From Pegea sp. RAD2-039 (taxonomy: Eukaryota > Chordata > Thaliacea > Salpida > Salpidae): DNA of 64,000 nucleotides. Below are positions 1 through 11,354 of the stretch, one piece after another. The notes under the pieces are model-generated. The model saw only the letters and a list, made by a program, of their open reading frames with translations. It was not told the DNA's origin and did not search any database. The translations under genes and the position numbers were made by a program. Location: contig JAQGEQ010000179.1 in the NCBI GenBank assembly GCA_034620365.1, positions 992,001-1,056,000 of the forward strand, given 5' to 3'. Each line of letters starts with the position of its first letter. Positions within the stretch are counted from its first letter, which is position 1.

Positions 1-2660
1 CTGGGGTGTTGGAAACTGATGATTTTAAAGAAGAAATAGCCTTAGCTACCATATCGACCATTATGTCAAGATCTACCACCTCAGAGACATTTGTACGAAT
101 GTCAGAGAATGACAGGAAGGAGTATTGCCATCATCGGTTATAAAACGCTATTAAGTTGATTGTTTAGCAACTCAGCTTTATTTTCTGGTTCCATCACAAG
201 CTGGTCGCTGTTAACAATTAGAGGAGGTATTTGAGATCTCGCCTTTAACTTGTGATTTATGAAACAAAAAATGTTTTCTTGCAAGGTGAAAATAAAACTG
301 CACTTTCTCTTCCTAAATAGAAATTAGAGATAGATTTCTTGTAAACTATACAAAGATCTTTGAACAGAGATTTGATGGAAGGGTCTGCTTTAGTTTGTTT
401 GCATAGGAGGTTTTTTAGATGTTGTAAGTTTCTTAAATATTTGAGCAAATGTGGTTTTTTATTGACTCGATAAAAAGGTATGAATTTTTCGATTGACTCT
501 TTAACGATGTTAGTAAACCTTAAGTAAATAGTATTGATGTATTCGTAAGAGTTGAAAACAGAAGCCCAGTCAACATCTGATAGAAACTTGTTTATACTGT
601 TATAATTTCCACAGTAAAAATTCCATTTGCTTGAAGTTTTAACGTTCATAGAAGAAGCTTGATGAAGCTTGAATTCAATCATGTTGTGATCGCATGTCAG
701 AGCAAAAGGTTCTTTTTGATCAACGTAGATAATGTCCTCAGAGTTGATGTGATAAGAAGATCCAAAGTATTATCACTAACTCGGGCTGGAAAAGTAGCCA
801 TCTGAAATAGGTTATTGGCATCGAGAAAGCTTACAAAGGCCTGACTTAGAAAGGGTGAATTAGTATTATCGCTATTGAAGTTAAACGATTTTTCAATAAA
901 TGCTAAATTCGGGTTATTCCAATCAATTTACTAAAATTAAAACCCCCTAAAATAACTCAGGACATACAACATTCTTCAAAACCTTCATAAAGGCCTTAAC
1001 ATTAACCCCGTCATTAATATTAGAGGGTGGTATGTAGGTAGATACAAAACGAGAAAGTTTGGACTTTCAGTAATGAAAATCGAAAGCGATAAATCCTGGA
1101 AAACTAATGGCATCGATTTGAATTATAGAGATCTTAGGTGCAAGCAACATTTTGTAAATTACGCAAACACTACCGCCTCTATCATACTGTCTGTTATAAC
1201 GCAAAACACAAAAAAGATTACTTTCAACCAGAAAAGAATCAGAATACAACGGTTTCAACAAAATTTCAGTAATAAAAACAAATGTGAAATCTTGGGAATG
1301 CAAAAGAGTTTTCAATTGAAAATTTTGTTAATAATCGACCGCGCGTTGAAGAACATACCTAATGTAATAAAAGAATTGTCTTTTTGACACTTTTGAGATT
1401 TGATGATAGGTAAATTGATATCTTGGGCTGGAAGGATGGTATTCACAATTGTGTGTGGAGAGAATGTGAGAAAAGAAGATTTGGGACCAGTGGTCATTTG
1501 CCACTTCCGTTTTTTGAAAAAAAAAAAAACCTTGACAACTCTCAAGGCCCATAGTGGACCTCGAACTTTACATTTGAAATCAGTTGGTTGTTCCTTCTGA
1601 TTTCGGTTATATGCCTTTTTTAGAGGACACTTATTTTCTAAGCGATCATCTTCACACATATCATGTGCTACTCTAATACGCTCGAATTTTTTGTCAAGCC
1701 TTAGCTTATACAGTTTAGCAAGAAACTTTGGTTTGTTCCAACTTTCCTTGAAAGGACACTTTCAACGGTCTTTAATGATCTGAGCTTTTTACTCCAAGTC
1801 TGGTCATTGATATCTTTGGAATGTCCACAAAATCAAGGCTTTGAGAGCATATTTGATTAAAAAACTTACTGTCATCATCTTTATCAGTCTCAGAGACATT
1901 AAAGATGATGACATTGTTTTCTCTGTCCTCACGGTCTAAAGTGAGTTTTTTGTGCGTGTCGGTGACCTTCTTGACAAGAAGCTGCACAATGCTAGCATTT
2001 TGTCGGAACCGGGATCACCGACCACCGAAGCCCATGTAACAGGTTTCTTTGTAGAAGCTTCTAAGTTCATCCATTAATTTAGACAAACTAGAAATTTTCT
2101 CGTTGATCTTGGCAAAATCGTTGCCAATTTCAGTTATAAATTTGGCTAATTCAGCGGATATAGATTTGCTGATATCGTATAATAGGTTTTGAATTAAAAT
2201 TTGAGAAGATAGATATTATGTCCATGGTTCTACATTTAATACAAAACTATTTAAACCCCATTTGCTTCAACTGGTTGTTTTCAAATATTTCATAAATGCT
2301 GTTGCTCACATCACTACAGGTGAGATGAAACCAAGAGAGGCATTTAATGCATTCTATTACCGGAACTTCACCAGAACAAATTTTATTGCAGGATTGGCAA
2401 TCACCATTGCAAGCTTGTTTTGATAAAGTCGGTTTGTCAGAACTTTTCTGTATACTGGAACGTAAGATCTTGCCACTTTTATTTGGATCCATCATAGTTT
2501 TTACTTTAATGAAATATTTTTAGTGTCATCAACCCAAATAGTTCGAATCGATTTCTTATTCAGATAGAGTAATTTATCACAAGTAATATACAAATCACTT
2601 CCTAAAAATAACTTTATCACAACTTATAAGCACTATTCAACAGAATATAACCTATAACCA
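1..2660 (-). mobile_element. LINE (CR1/jockey-like non-LTR element), 5' part, runs off left edge
   Basis: Reading the minus strand from 2660 down: a 5' leader, then an ORF1 starting near 2495 with a PHD-like zinc finger (Cys pairs CxxC, then SWFHLTC), a second ORF1 block near 1990-1520 (motif RENNVIIFNVSETDKDD), then the start of ORF2 near 1360 (NARSIINKI, typical of the APE endonuclease) and endonuclease residues near 1315-1070 (ITEILLKP, DRGGSVCVIYK). The endonuclease-RT linker lies at 682-257, and the first 100 bases match the RT start seen again at 8235-8310. The reading frames are broken in several places, so this is a decayed copy. A PHD in ORF1 with an APE endonuclease is known from CR1-type elements; clade assignment is inference. 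Confidence 0.8.
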
Positions 2661-3149
2661 TCAACTACATCATAAACTTCTTCATCAGCTACATCTATTT
2701 GATAATAAATGGGCAAAAACTCAGCTGAAAAGTAATATCAATAAGCGGTTATTAATGTCTGACTTGGGATGTATTCTTTTAGCCAATTTTTCTAGGCGAA
2801 AAAGTAGCAACCGCAAATACTTTGTCTACAATGTTAATCAATAGTGTTTCTCTGTGATTATTGCAATCAAATCTTTCACCCTTGTTTTTGTACAAAAATT
2901 TATTATTCTTTGCATAAATTTCCCTTTTGATTATTTTTTCATCCACTACTGATGTTGATTTTTAGTGCTTATGATCTCTGATTGTTTTTTTATAGTTGTA
3001 ACATCAAATTAGGATTTTTATTTAATACAGCATTAAATTAATTTCGTAAAAATATATGTTCAAATTTCTTTTAATAATCTTAAAGACATATCAAAGCTCA
3101 TTTCTCCAACGTTTTTACTTACTAAAAAGCAGTAAGAATCAGATAACAA
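2661..3149. other. AT-rich spacer, no feature seen
   Basis: Between the LINE leader and an older LINE 3' fragment. I see no coding exon and no clear repeat here. Confidence 0.5.
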
Positions 3150-3360
3150 AATTGTTTTTCATTATGAATAAGGTAAAGAAAGTGAAGAAATTGACAGTTT
3201 TATGTATCACGTTTTGGGAAAATTACTTAAATCATAACTTTTTAACGACATTTTAAAAGATTCGATAAATTTTGATAAAGTGGTGGAATCGGAAAGGGAA
3301 TTCTAAACGCTGGTTACTCTATTTAATAAGCTGTTCCTAAATTTTAGAAAACCATTGGAC
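3150..3360 (-). mobile_element. LINE 3' fragment, old copy
   Basis: Aligns by eye with 4070-4230 (shared stretches such as GTGGAATCGG, GGGAATTC, TTACTTAAATC) but is much more diverged. This is the 3' end of the same LINE lineage, on the minus strand. Confidence 0.6.
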
Positions 3361-4069
3361 TTTTTAATGAATAAATAAAGTATCAAGTAGTCTAAAAAAT
3401 TAAAAAATTGTGTTTTAGGAAAGTCGTAAAAATATAAAACCAATAATTATCATATTTTTTGATAAACTTATGTTATAGTAAGGGCTGATATCAAAACAAC
3501 TTTAAGTTTATATTTTTGTTTATAAGTGGTATCTACCAGAAGAAATGGTTTATTCTAATGTCTTCAAACTGCACGTTGTGATAACTACTCCATAAAAGTT
3601 AGAACATCACATACATGTTCAGAAAGATTTTCGTTGTCAACAATAAGCTTTTAAAATAATTTATTCAAAAATCAAACTTTAATAACTGTTAATTTTAAGA
3701 ATTTTTGGAAACTTATTTCAGATAATATTTTAAGAAATGTTTTTCTTATAAAATAATTGAAAAGAAAATTTAGATTTGATAAAATAATTTGGAACAAACT
3801 TGAAAAATTTTCTAACCTTTGTTAATTTAATAAAGCTTTTCAATTTATATTTTAGAAAACTAAGAGTCATCGACTCATTGAATTCTAAAAATCATTTATT
3901 AATTAACGCGTGGTTGCGAGTGACGCTCATATATCGAATAAAAACCATCAATTATGAGCGAAGAGATAATTGAAAGATTTCATGTATCACAATTTAAGAA
4001 TAATACAGAAAAAATAGAAAGTCTGTAGAGGTATAAGTAAAACGTAAATTATGAATCAAAAATTTAACA

Positions 4070-4640
4070 TGACAAAGTAGGAGAGAAAGTTAGCAGTTTT
4101 ATATACTACTTGTTAAGGAAACTACTTAAATCTTGATTTTTCACAAAATTTCAAAAGATGTTGATGTAGTGATGGAATCGGGAAGGGAATTCCAAACCTT
4201 AGATACCTTATTAAAAAAGCTGTTACTCCATTGGATGTTATTAAAGTTGCTGAGCGGTTTAGTTTTGAATGAAGAACCTTTGAGGATGTATGGGACATTG
4301 TGATCTTCAAAGTATTCTATGAAGCTAAGATGGCACAAACCATTAATAATTTCAATTAGTAATCCAAGCTCAGAAAAAAGTCGTTGATATTACAAGGGTT
4401 ATTAGCTTATAGAGGTCTTCGTATGAGGAAAAGGTATTCCACATTCGTAGAAAGTAATCCTTGTAAACTTGATTTAAAACTGATACAATAGCCGACTTAT
4501 TTGATTGAGAAAAGCGATGGTAACTCAGCTTAAGGAATTTTTCAAATTTATTTTTAGAATTTAGTTTAAAGTTGACTAGTTTGGTCTTATAACAAACTGG
4601 CCAGAAGGTTTTTAACGTCCTAATGATGATCTAACACTAT
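4070..4640 (-). mobile_element. LINE 3' end fragment (RT C-terminal tail)
   Basis: Minus-strand translation gives KTKPLSNFNNIQWSNSF followed by KVWNSLPDSITTSTSF, the usual C-terminal tail of a LINE ORF2. The same peptide is encoded on the plus strand at 42545-42898, so the two fragments belong to one subfamily. Only the 3' end is present, as expected for 5'-truncated insertions. Confidence 0.75.
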
Positions 4641-4749
4641 CAACCAATCACACACAAGATACGAATCTAACATTTTATTCCGTGAATAAAAAAAAAACAT
4701 CTAGCAAGATCCTAATTGACGCGTGTCTTCTGTGACGTCACAACCGGAT

Positions 4750-5765
4750 TTAAAGCTGCCCACAATCGCTGATGACAATTTTTCGGGAAGTTTTTCCGCT
4801 TTGAGAACCAAGTGCCTCCATCTTCTTCACAATTTCCAAACCATCAACTACTGAGCCAAACACAACATGCTTGCCATCCAGCCTATCGAGTGATGACGTT
4901 ATTGTAGAAGTGATGACGTTACAAATCGACTTACCAAGCAGTTTTAGTGGTGCAAATGAAGAATTGAGATCCATTAGTATTTGCTCCTGCATTTGCCATT
5001 GAAAGAATTCCAGCACCTGTATGCTTCAACACAAAGTTTTCATCTTCAAATTTATTTCCATAAATACTTTTGCCACCAGTTCCATTATGATTAGTGAAGT
5101 CTCCTCCCTATTGTAATGATGACGTCATTCAGAGTGATGATGATGTCATAAAATCTTACTTGGCACATGAAATTTTGGATGACTCGATGAAAAGTTGAGT
5201 TTCGATATCCAAAACCTTTTTCACCAGTGCAAAGAACTCGAAAGTTCTCAGCAGTTTTAGGAACCACATCGGAACGAAGCTGAAAATATAAAAGTTGAAA
5301 ATATAATTAATATATAAAAATAAATCAATCAAAATTTCTGAGATGTGTATTATTGAATAAGAGGTTTTTTAAATGTTATCGAGTTAAAATATATTTATAT
5401 AAATATAAAATTAAAATAGTTGCAAGTAAAGTTGTGTAATAAAACTAAATCAAAAATATTTGAATAGATATTAAAAATTGAATTTAAAATTTCATGATGT
5501 TCAATTTTAAAACAACTTCAAGTTCATATTGAATTCAAGTTTCAAACATAAAAAAGTAAAATTTAACTCATACAAAATTTACCAAAAAAAATAACATTAA
5601 AAAAATATATATACAGTTTTAGAAAAATTGAAAATAAAAGTTATCAATTTTTTGTAAAACTAAAATTTATAATAATAACTTCATAATTAAACTTACTTCC
5701 ATAACAATACGTCCAAGCGCGCTACCATCAGCTGTAATATCGAAAAAGACACGAGGAAGAGACAT
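4750..5765 (-). CDS. PPIA: Cyclophilin A-type peptidyl-prolyl cis-trans isomerase
   Basis: Four exons (minus): 5697-5765, 5160-5279, 4935-5107 and 4750-4882, all with GT/AG borders and matching phases. They give about 164 aa, the usual length of single-domain cyclophilin A. It starts [18 protein letters not shown] and carries [12 protein letters not shown], the [16 protein letters not shown] core with the catalytic Arg, [10 protein letters not shown], the active-site Trp in [12 protein letters not shown], and ends ISDCGQL. No signal peptide, so it should be a cytosolic prolyl isomerase. Intron 3 is only 52 nt; intron 2 is also about 52 nt and holds TGACGTCA at 5120. The gene lies between two LINE fragments and looks intact. 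Confidence 0.95.
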
Positions 5766-5849
5766 GATGGAGTTTTGATGATATCGCTCAATTCGAACTG
5801 AATGAAAGGATCTGAGCAGGCATACTACAAAGTATTTAAGTGAAGACAA

Positions 5850-7190
5850 TCACGTGTTTCTTACATATTCATCCGCCTTAAATAAAGTTTGTTTATTATA
5901 AAACTTCTACATTTTTTACTAATTTGTTTATCATAAATTAAAATGATATTTAATATTTAATGTTTTTTAATTGTTAAATAATGTATTTTAATTTTTCATT
6001 TAATTATTTTTAGGTCTCTTTTTTGTTACTTCAGAACTTTCTAGAACTGGTGGCGCTAAAGACAAATGTGTGCAAATTTTAAAATATTAATAACTATAAT
6101 TTTAATGTTACCCACTAATAATTTCACTTAAAATAAAAAAAAAATATCAAGAAGGATATTACAAAAACTTTGTAAATAGAACAAAGCATTAAAAACTAAA
6201 AAAGTCAAGTAGGTTTAACTTTTCAGTCCAGAATGTTTTAACCATAAGAAAAGTTATAAATTTTATTAAAGTTAACATTGAAGGAGACTTAACAAATCTG
6301 TAGAACTGACTGATTTATTTACAAATTTTATTAAGTGTCTCTATTGTCATACCATCTAGTGAAACCAACAAAAAGGTTTTTAATTAACAAAACGAATTTT
6401 GTACCAATAAGCCCTTGGTAAATTTTTAAAAGATCTTGACCCTTCTTTTTCAGTTTTTGTTTTATAAATTTTTTCGAATTGTAATTTTATATTTGAAAAT
6501 ATATTTTTATATTTTGATTATTTCAAACTAAGTTTTTCTAATTTTTTTATAAGCTTTGCAAGCTTAATGAGAAGATGGAAAAAAGCTGCTGTGAATAGAA
6601 TTTAAATTTACTGAGAATATCGTGTACTTAACTTCCTCATTCTTTAGATCTGCTGTTTGGTGACACAATGAAGTCACCTGGGACAGTGACAACGACCTCA
6701 ACGGGTTGTAAGTTTCTGTCTGGGTTTACTTCCAGAGTACTTACTTCTTCCAAAGCAACTACAAGGCAGTGAATCTACTTGAAAATAGTTGGAGTTTATC
6801 ATTTTTCTCCTTGTTAGCTCATGAAACAACATAATACCTTATGCCGTATCTTTGATAATAAGGTAGAACTTGAACTTACTTTTGCAAAGCATATTAGATT
6901 AGCAGTCAACCGGCTTAAGCACTGGTTTATATTGTCGCAATGTTTTAGATATTGCAAAAAACTATTAATTTGCTGATCTACATTTGGACCTTATATAAGT
7001 AGATTAAAAGGTAGGTCAACAAATTTCATTTCAAAACTACGAAAAAACTACGAAAAAACTATCAATAACACGCATAAAACCGTTTTCTAACAACTATTTT
7101 AATAGGTTTAGATTAAAGACAATGGAACCAGGACAACCTTTACAAAAAAATTTGTTTGCGTGTCAACTTAATAAACTGACTTTCTAAATA
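5850..7190. other. Intergenic AT-rich DNA with a possible weak RT remnant
   Basis: No gene found. A plus-strand stretch near 6830-6955 reads LELTFAKHIRLAVNRLKH, which resembles the F-x-K-H-I region after the RT core of some LINEs, and a minus-strand stretch near 6640-6780 stays open. Both are too short to assign. Confidence 0.3.
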
Positions 7191-7199
7191 TAGAAAATT

Positions 7200-8330
7200 C
7201 ACTTCATTACAGCATATAACAATGAACAATTACATATAATTATAGTAATATAAAGAAAAGGAAAAATTCACAGTTTAGAAATGGCAATGTTGGCAATATT
7301 ATAGCGGTTCAACTTCTGCTTGAACAACACAAGTGATTCTGACATGACAATGTCTGATGGCAGCTGGTTTCAAGTATTTATTGTGCAGTATGAGAAAAAA
7401 TTTGCTCTGATTAGGTGATATGGGTTTATTAAGATGGAATGTGTGTCGTCTGAGTTGGCATAACTTGAAGGAAGGACTAATGGAAAAGAAATTATCAAAT
7501 TTAAGGTCAATTAAATTGTGGATGATTTCAAAAATAAGAATTAAGTCGTATTTAATCCATCAATTTTCCAAAGTATCTAAATTGAAGAAGCTAAGACGAT
7601 GTTTATAACTATCGTATTTAATACTAAGTTTTTTATATACCAATCTCGTAAATGTTGCCTGAACAGATTCGATTTTTTTGATATGACTGACTTGATATGA
7701 CATCCATGCATTGATATTGTATTCAAGAATTGGATGTACGTACAATTTGAAAAGATTGATAAAAAAGCATTGATCCTTAGAATTAAAGGTCTTTATAATA
7801 AGGTAGACAAGGTTAATTGATTTTTCAAAGATTTTGGAAACATAGTTGTGCCATTTAAAGTCAGATGATAGAGTAATGCTAAGGTCTAGGACCGAAGATA
7901 TTCGTTGAATATGAAATCTATTGATGGAGTATTGGTTCAAGTAATTTTCAGCTGGTTTACGAGAAAAAGTTATAAGTTTAGACATTGTCAAGGAAGATCT
8001 CCGCTAACAAAACCATGCTGGACATCAGATATTAGATGGTGCTCCGTCAAATGACTGGTCATATGATTATGAATGATATGCTCTTGAGTTCTGCAGATAA
8101 CTGAAGTCAGCGAAACTGGTCTGTACGGTGTTTCTGGGACCCTTTTTATGAATTGGAGTAATAATAGCTTTCTTCCAAATTTGTGGAACTCTTCCTTGCC
8201 TCAGAGTGATTTTAAAGAGTAGCGATAGAGGTAGTGAAACTGATAATTTTAAAGAAGAAATAGCTTTAGATACCATATCGACAATTATGTCCTGATCTAC
8301 CATCTGAGAGACATTTGTAAGAAATCTAAT
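7200..8330 (-). mobile_element. LINE copy, internally deleted RT plus 3' end
   Basis: Minus strand: an RT N-terminal piece at 8303-8067 (LPLSLLFKITLRQGRVPQIW, KKAIITPIHKKG) joins abruptly to an RT C-terminal piece at 7991-7560 (HPILEYNINAWMSYQVSHIK, KIESVQATFTRLVYKK). A 3' end follows, down to about 7200, that matches the plus-strand tail at 45740-46075 (NQLPSDIVMSESLVLFKKKL). The catalytic middle of RT is missing, so the copy is dead. A few frame breaks are also present. Confidence 0.8.
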
Positions 8331-8816
8331 TTTTTTTGGCTGTGTGATTATATATGATATATCTGATATATATGATATATGACATATCAGTTCAAACGCT
8401 GCTTTCCAGTTAATTCTTGTATAATATTGCTTATGTATTTAATTCAATTTCATATATGTGAAATATTTGGTATATTCTAAGATATATGAATAAAAATTGT
8501 TATAAATATTTGTACATGTATATTTATATTTAAAATGTCACTGTTCTTTCACAAAAAAACTTTGATTTGTTGTACCAATAATTGGAGGATCAAATTAAAT
8601 AGATTTAAGATTTTTGATCTATAAATCTTCTCAAATAACGTCTTTTAAGAACAAAGGATTGAGATGTGCGAAGAAGAGAAGATTACTTACATTAATGATT
8701 AACTCTCTGAAAGAAAGAAAGAATGACTTGCTTAACGTCACCGATGCTAAATTTCAAAAGTAGCGTTAAATGTAATTAAATAAGGATATAACTTTATAAC
8801 TGAGGCATAATTTGTT

Positions 8817-9130
8817 TTAAATAGTAAATATACATTTGCTATGAGCACAGACTAGCTGCGTCTGCCGAGAACGGTCATACATATATATACGCCAGGGCAG
8901 AAGATATGGAAATCCAGTTGTTGCCCTTGCAGCAGGATTCCACTCTCCACTCGACCATGAGGTTATACAAGGACTGATGCTGCTATGACCGGCTGGCGTC
9001 GCAGAAGCTGCCAGTACGGCATTGATTATAGTGAACAGCTGCCCACGGGGATCCAACTCCGGCTTTCAATTCTAAATTTTGAATCTCCTAGAAGTTTTGT
9101 CATTAATCAAACTCCTAGGATTTTAATGAA
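8817..9130 (+). repeat. Dispersed repeat family A, copy 1
   Basis: About 8910-9110 matches 39757-39960 (plus) and 42180-42345 (minus). Shared words include GCAGTAGGATTCCACTCTC (here GCAGCAGGATTCCACTCTCC), GAAGGACTGATGC and AGCTGCCAGTACGG. Its base composition is more GC-rich than the surroundings. No terminal repeats or tRNA-like boxes could be fixed by eye, so the class (SINE, MITE or gene-derived) is open. Confidence 0.6.
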
Positions 9131-9172
9131 CTTTTCTTTGTAGCTACATTAATCTCCCGCTTGGTAGGTGGG

Positions 9173-9391
9173 TGTGGTACTCGATGTGATATATTTGAAA
9201 TGTAAAACAGTAAACTATTTTACCGCGGACGTAAACGTGTTAAATGTCACGTATATACAACTGTCATTCGGTCATATGTTTTTTGTAGGTAGCACGTATC
9301 GTTGGTATACTTATCGTTGTTGTTAGTCGCCCTGTTTATTTGAATAAAATTTTATATAAAGAGTAATTTCTATTACCCCCGTTACGCCACA
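9173..9391. mobile_element. Possible solo LTR
   Basis: A segment of about 220 bp starts TGTGG and ends CCACA, with an internal AATAAA-like signal near its 3' third and a composition unlike the flanks. These are LTR-like features, but no flanking target duplication and no internal element are visible. Family and age cannot be given. Confidence 0.22.
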
Positions 9392-9439
9392 CAGATGAAT
9401 TAATCCAATATATATCTATATAATACATATTTTCTATTT

Positions 9440-10080
9440 GAATAAGATTATAGGTTATATTCAATTGAATAGTGTTTATAAGTTGTGATAAAATTATTCT
9501 TAGTAAGTGATTTGTATATTACTTGCGATAAGTTTTATTTTACCTGGATAATAAATCGATTCAAACTTTTTTGGCCTTGTTACAATAAAAATCTTTCATG
9601 AAAGTAAAAAATATGGTGGATTCTTTTGCTTCTTGTCAAGAAGGTCACCGACACGCACAAAAACTTACTTTGGATCGTCAAGACAGAGAAAACAATGTCA
9701 TCATCTTTAATGTCTCTAAGACTAATAAGGATGATGACAGTAAGTTTTTTAATCAAATGTGCTCTCAACGCCTTGATTTTGTGGACATTCCAAAAATATC
9801 AATGACTAGACTTGGAGCAAAAAGCTCAGATCATTAAAGACTGTTGAAAGTGTCCTTTCAAGAAAGTTGGGACAAACGCAAGTTTCTTGCCAAGATCTAT
9901 AAAATAAAGTTTGAAAAAAAAAATATGCGTGAAGATGATCGCTTAGAAAATAAGCGTCTTCTAAAAGAGTCTTATAACGAAAATCAGAAGGAACAACCAA
10001 CTGATTTCAAATACAAAGTTCGAGGTCCACCATGGGCCTTCAAAATTGTCAAGGATTTTTTCAAAAAACGGAAGTGGTAG
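9440..10080 (+). mobile_element. LINE 5' leader plus ORF1 fragment
   Basis: Bases 9440-9570 are the reverse complement of the LINE leader at 2500-2660. The ORF1 domain follows (9598-9834, RENNVIIFNVSKTNKDDD) and then its C-terminal basic part (9844-10080, DFKYKVRGPPWAFKIVK). The PHD finger present in the copy at 2495-2247 is absent. Having the 5' end but no ORF2 is the reverse of the usual LINE truncation and points to a later deletion or rearrangement. Confidence 0.75.
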
Positions 10081-10645
10081 ATATCTATTCTATATCATTT
10101 TAATAAATAGAATTTAATATTTTGAAATTTAGGTTTATTTGAAGATTTTGTTTCTTTTTGCAGCAGGCAAAATCAAATTTTGAATTTAAACAAAGTTAAT
10201 TCGTTAACAAAGTTAATATATTCGAGAAAAAACTAAATTAAGTAAAATGTGAAAACTTCATGTTAATTAATTAATAATTTTTTTGAAGTTTATGTTAACA
10301 TGAAAAACATGAATATTTTTCAAGGTATTTTATCTTTTAATAAAGACAAACATTAAAAAATGAATTATTGAAATAAATTTTTCAGAAATATTTTTCATCT
10401 TATTTTTAGTTTGAAATATTTTATTTTGGTAGATCGAAAATTTGTTTTTTGATTTTGGTCAAATTCAATCTTATTTGTTATTTGATGTTTTAATTCTAAA
10501 AAATTTTACATCTAAAGCAAATTTAACTTATTTTTCTCAAAACTTCGTTTTTACAATAAATATATCTTCAAAAAAATATTTTTAGCTTTTTATAAGGGTC
10601 TAAAATTTTGATACTTTGATGAAAACAAAGTTACAAATTTTGATC
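10081..10645. other. AT-rich spacer, nothing recognised
   Basis: Very AT-rich, with no coding exon and no clear repeat. Confidence 0.5.
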
Positions 10646-10850
10646 ACCTAAGTCATCACCTTAGTTACCAACTAAGTCATCACCTTAGTTACCAACTAAG
10701 TCATCACCTTAGTTACCAACTAAGTAATAATCTTAGTTACCAACTAAGTCATCACCTTAGTTACCAACTAAGTCATCACCTTAGTTACCAACTAAGTCAT
10801 CACCTTAGTTACCAACTAAGTCATCACCTTAGTTACCAACTAAGTCATTA
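10646..10850. repeat. 24-bp palindromic tandem array
   Basis: About 8.5 near-identical copies of a 24-bp unit holding the inverted repeat TTAGTTACCAACTAA followed by GTCATCACC. One copy carries variant bases near 10726-10735. The low divergence suggests recent amplification. It lies between the LINE ORF1 remnant and the GPCR gene. Confidence 0.9.
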
Positions 10851-11354
10851 CATTGTTTGCCAAATAATAATGCTAAATTGTTGCCAGCTTTGATTAAACA
10901 CATTTTTCACAAAAGTTAGTTTATTGACAAGTTACGATAACTTCCTCAGAAAAAAATAACAGAAGTTTCAAGATTTGCTGAAAATACAAAATTTACAGAA
11001 AGCTGATGATGTCACACCTAATAATATGATAGTAGCAGCGATTACATCAAACAGATGCGTTCATGTTAACGTCACACATGAGTTGTTCTTGAATGGCCAG
11101 CCTTAAGGTCTTGCAAAACAATCTTGTTCTCATCTGGACTTATACTTCTTGAGCTGGTCCCGCTGTAAAGCAAGCATGACATCATTTGTTCTTGACGTCA
11201 TGAAAGTCGTAAGTTTGCAATTTATGCAAGTTTTTGAAGAAAAAGTTTTAATTAAAGTTTTAAAATGTTTTTTTTAATCAATTTGTCAATCTGAGAGAAA
11301 AAGGTGCTCAAATTGCCATTTTTTGCCGATTTTTCAAATGTCCGAACTGTTTAT
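10851..11354. other. 3' flank of the GPCR gene
   Basis: No coding exon recognised. One TGACGTCA lies at 11193. This may be the 3' UTR or terminator region of the receptor gene. Confidence 0.4.
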
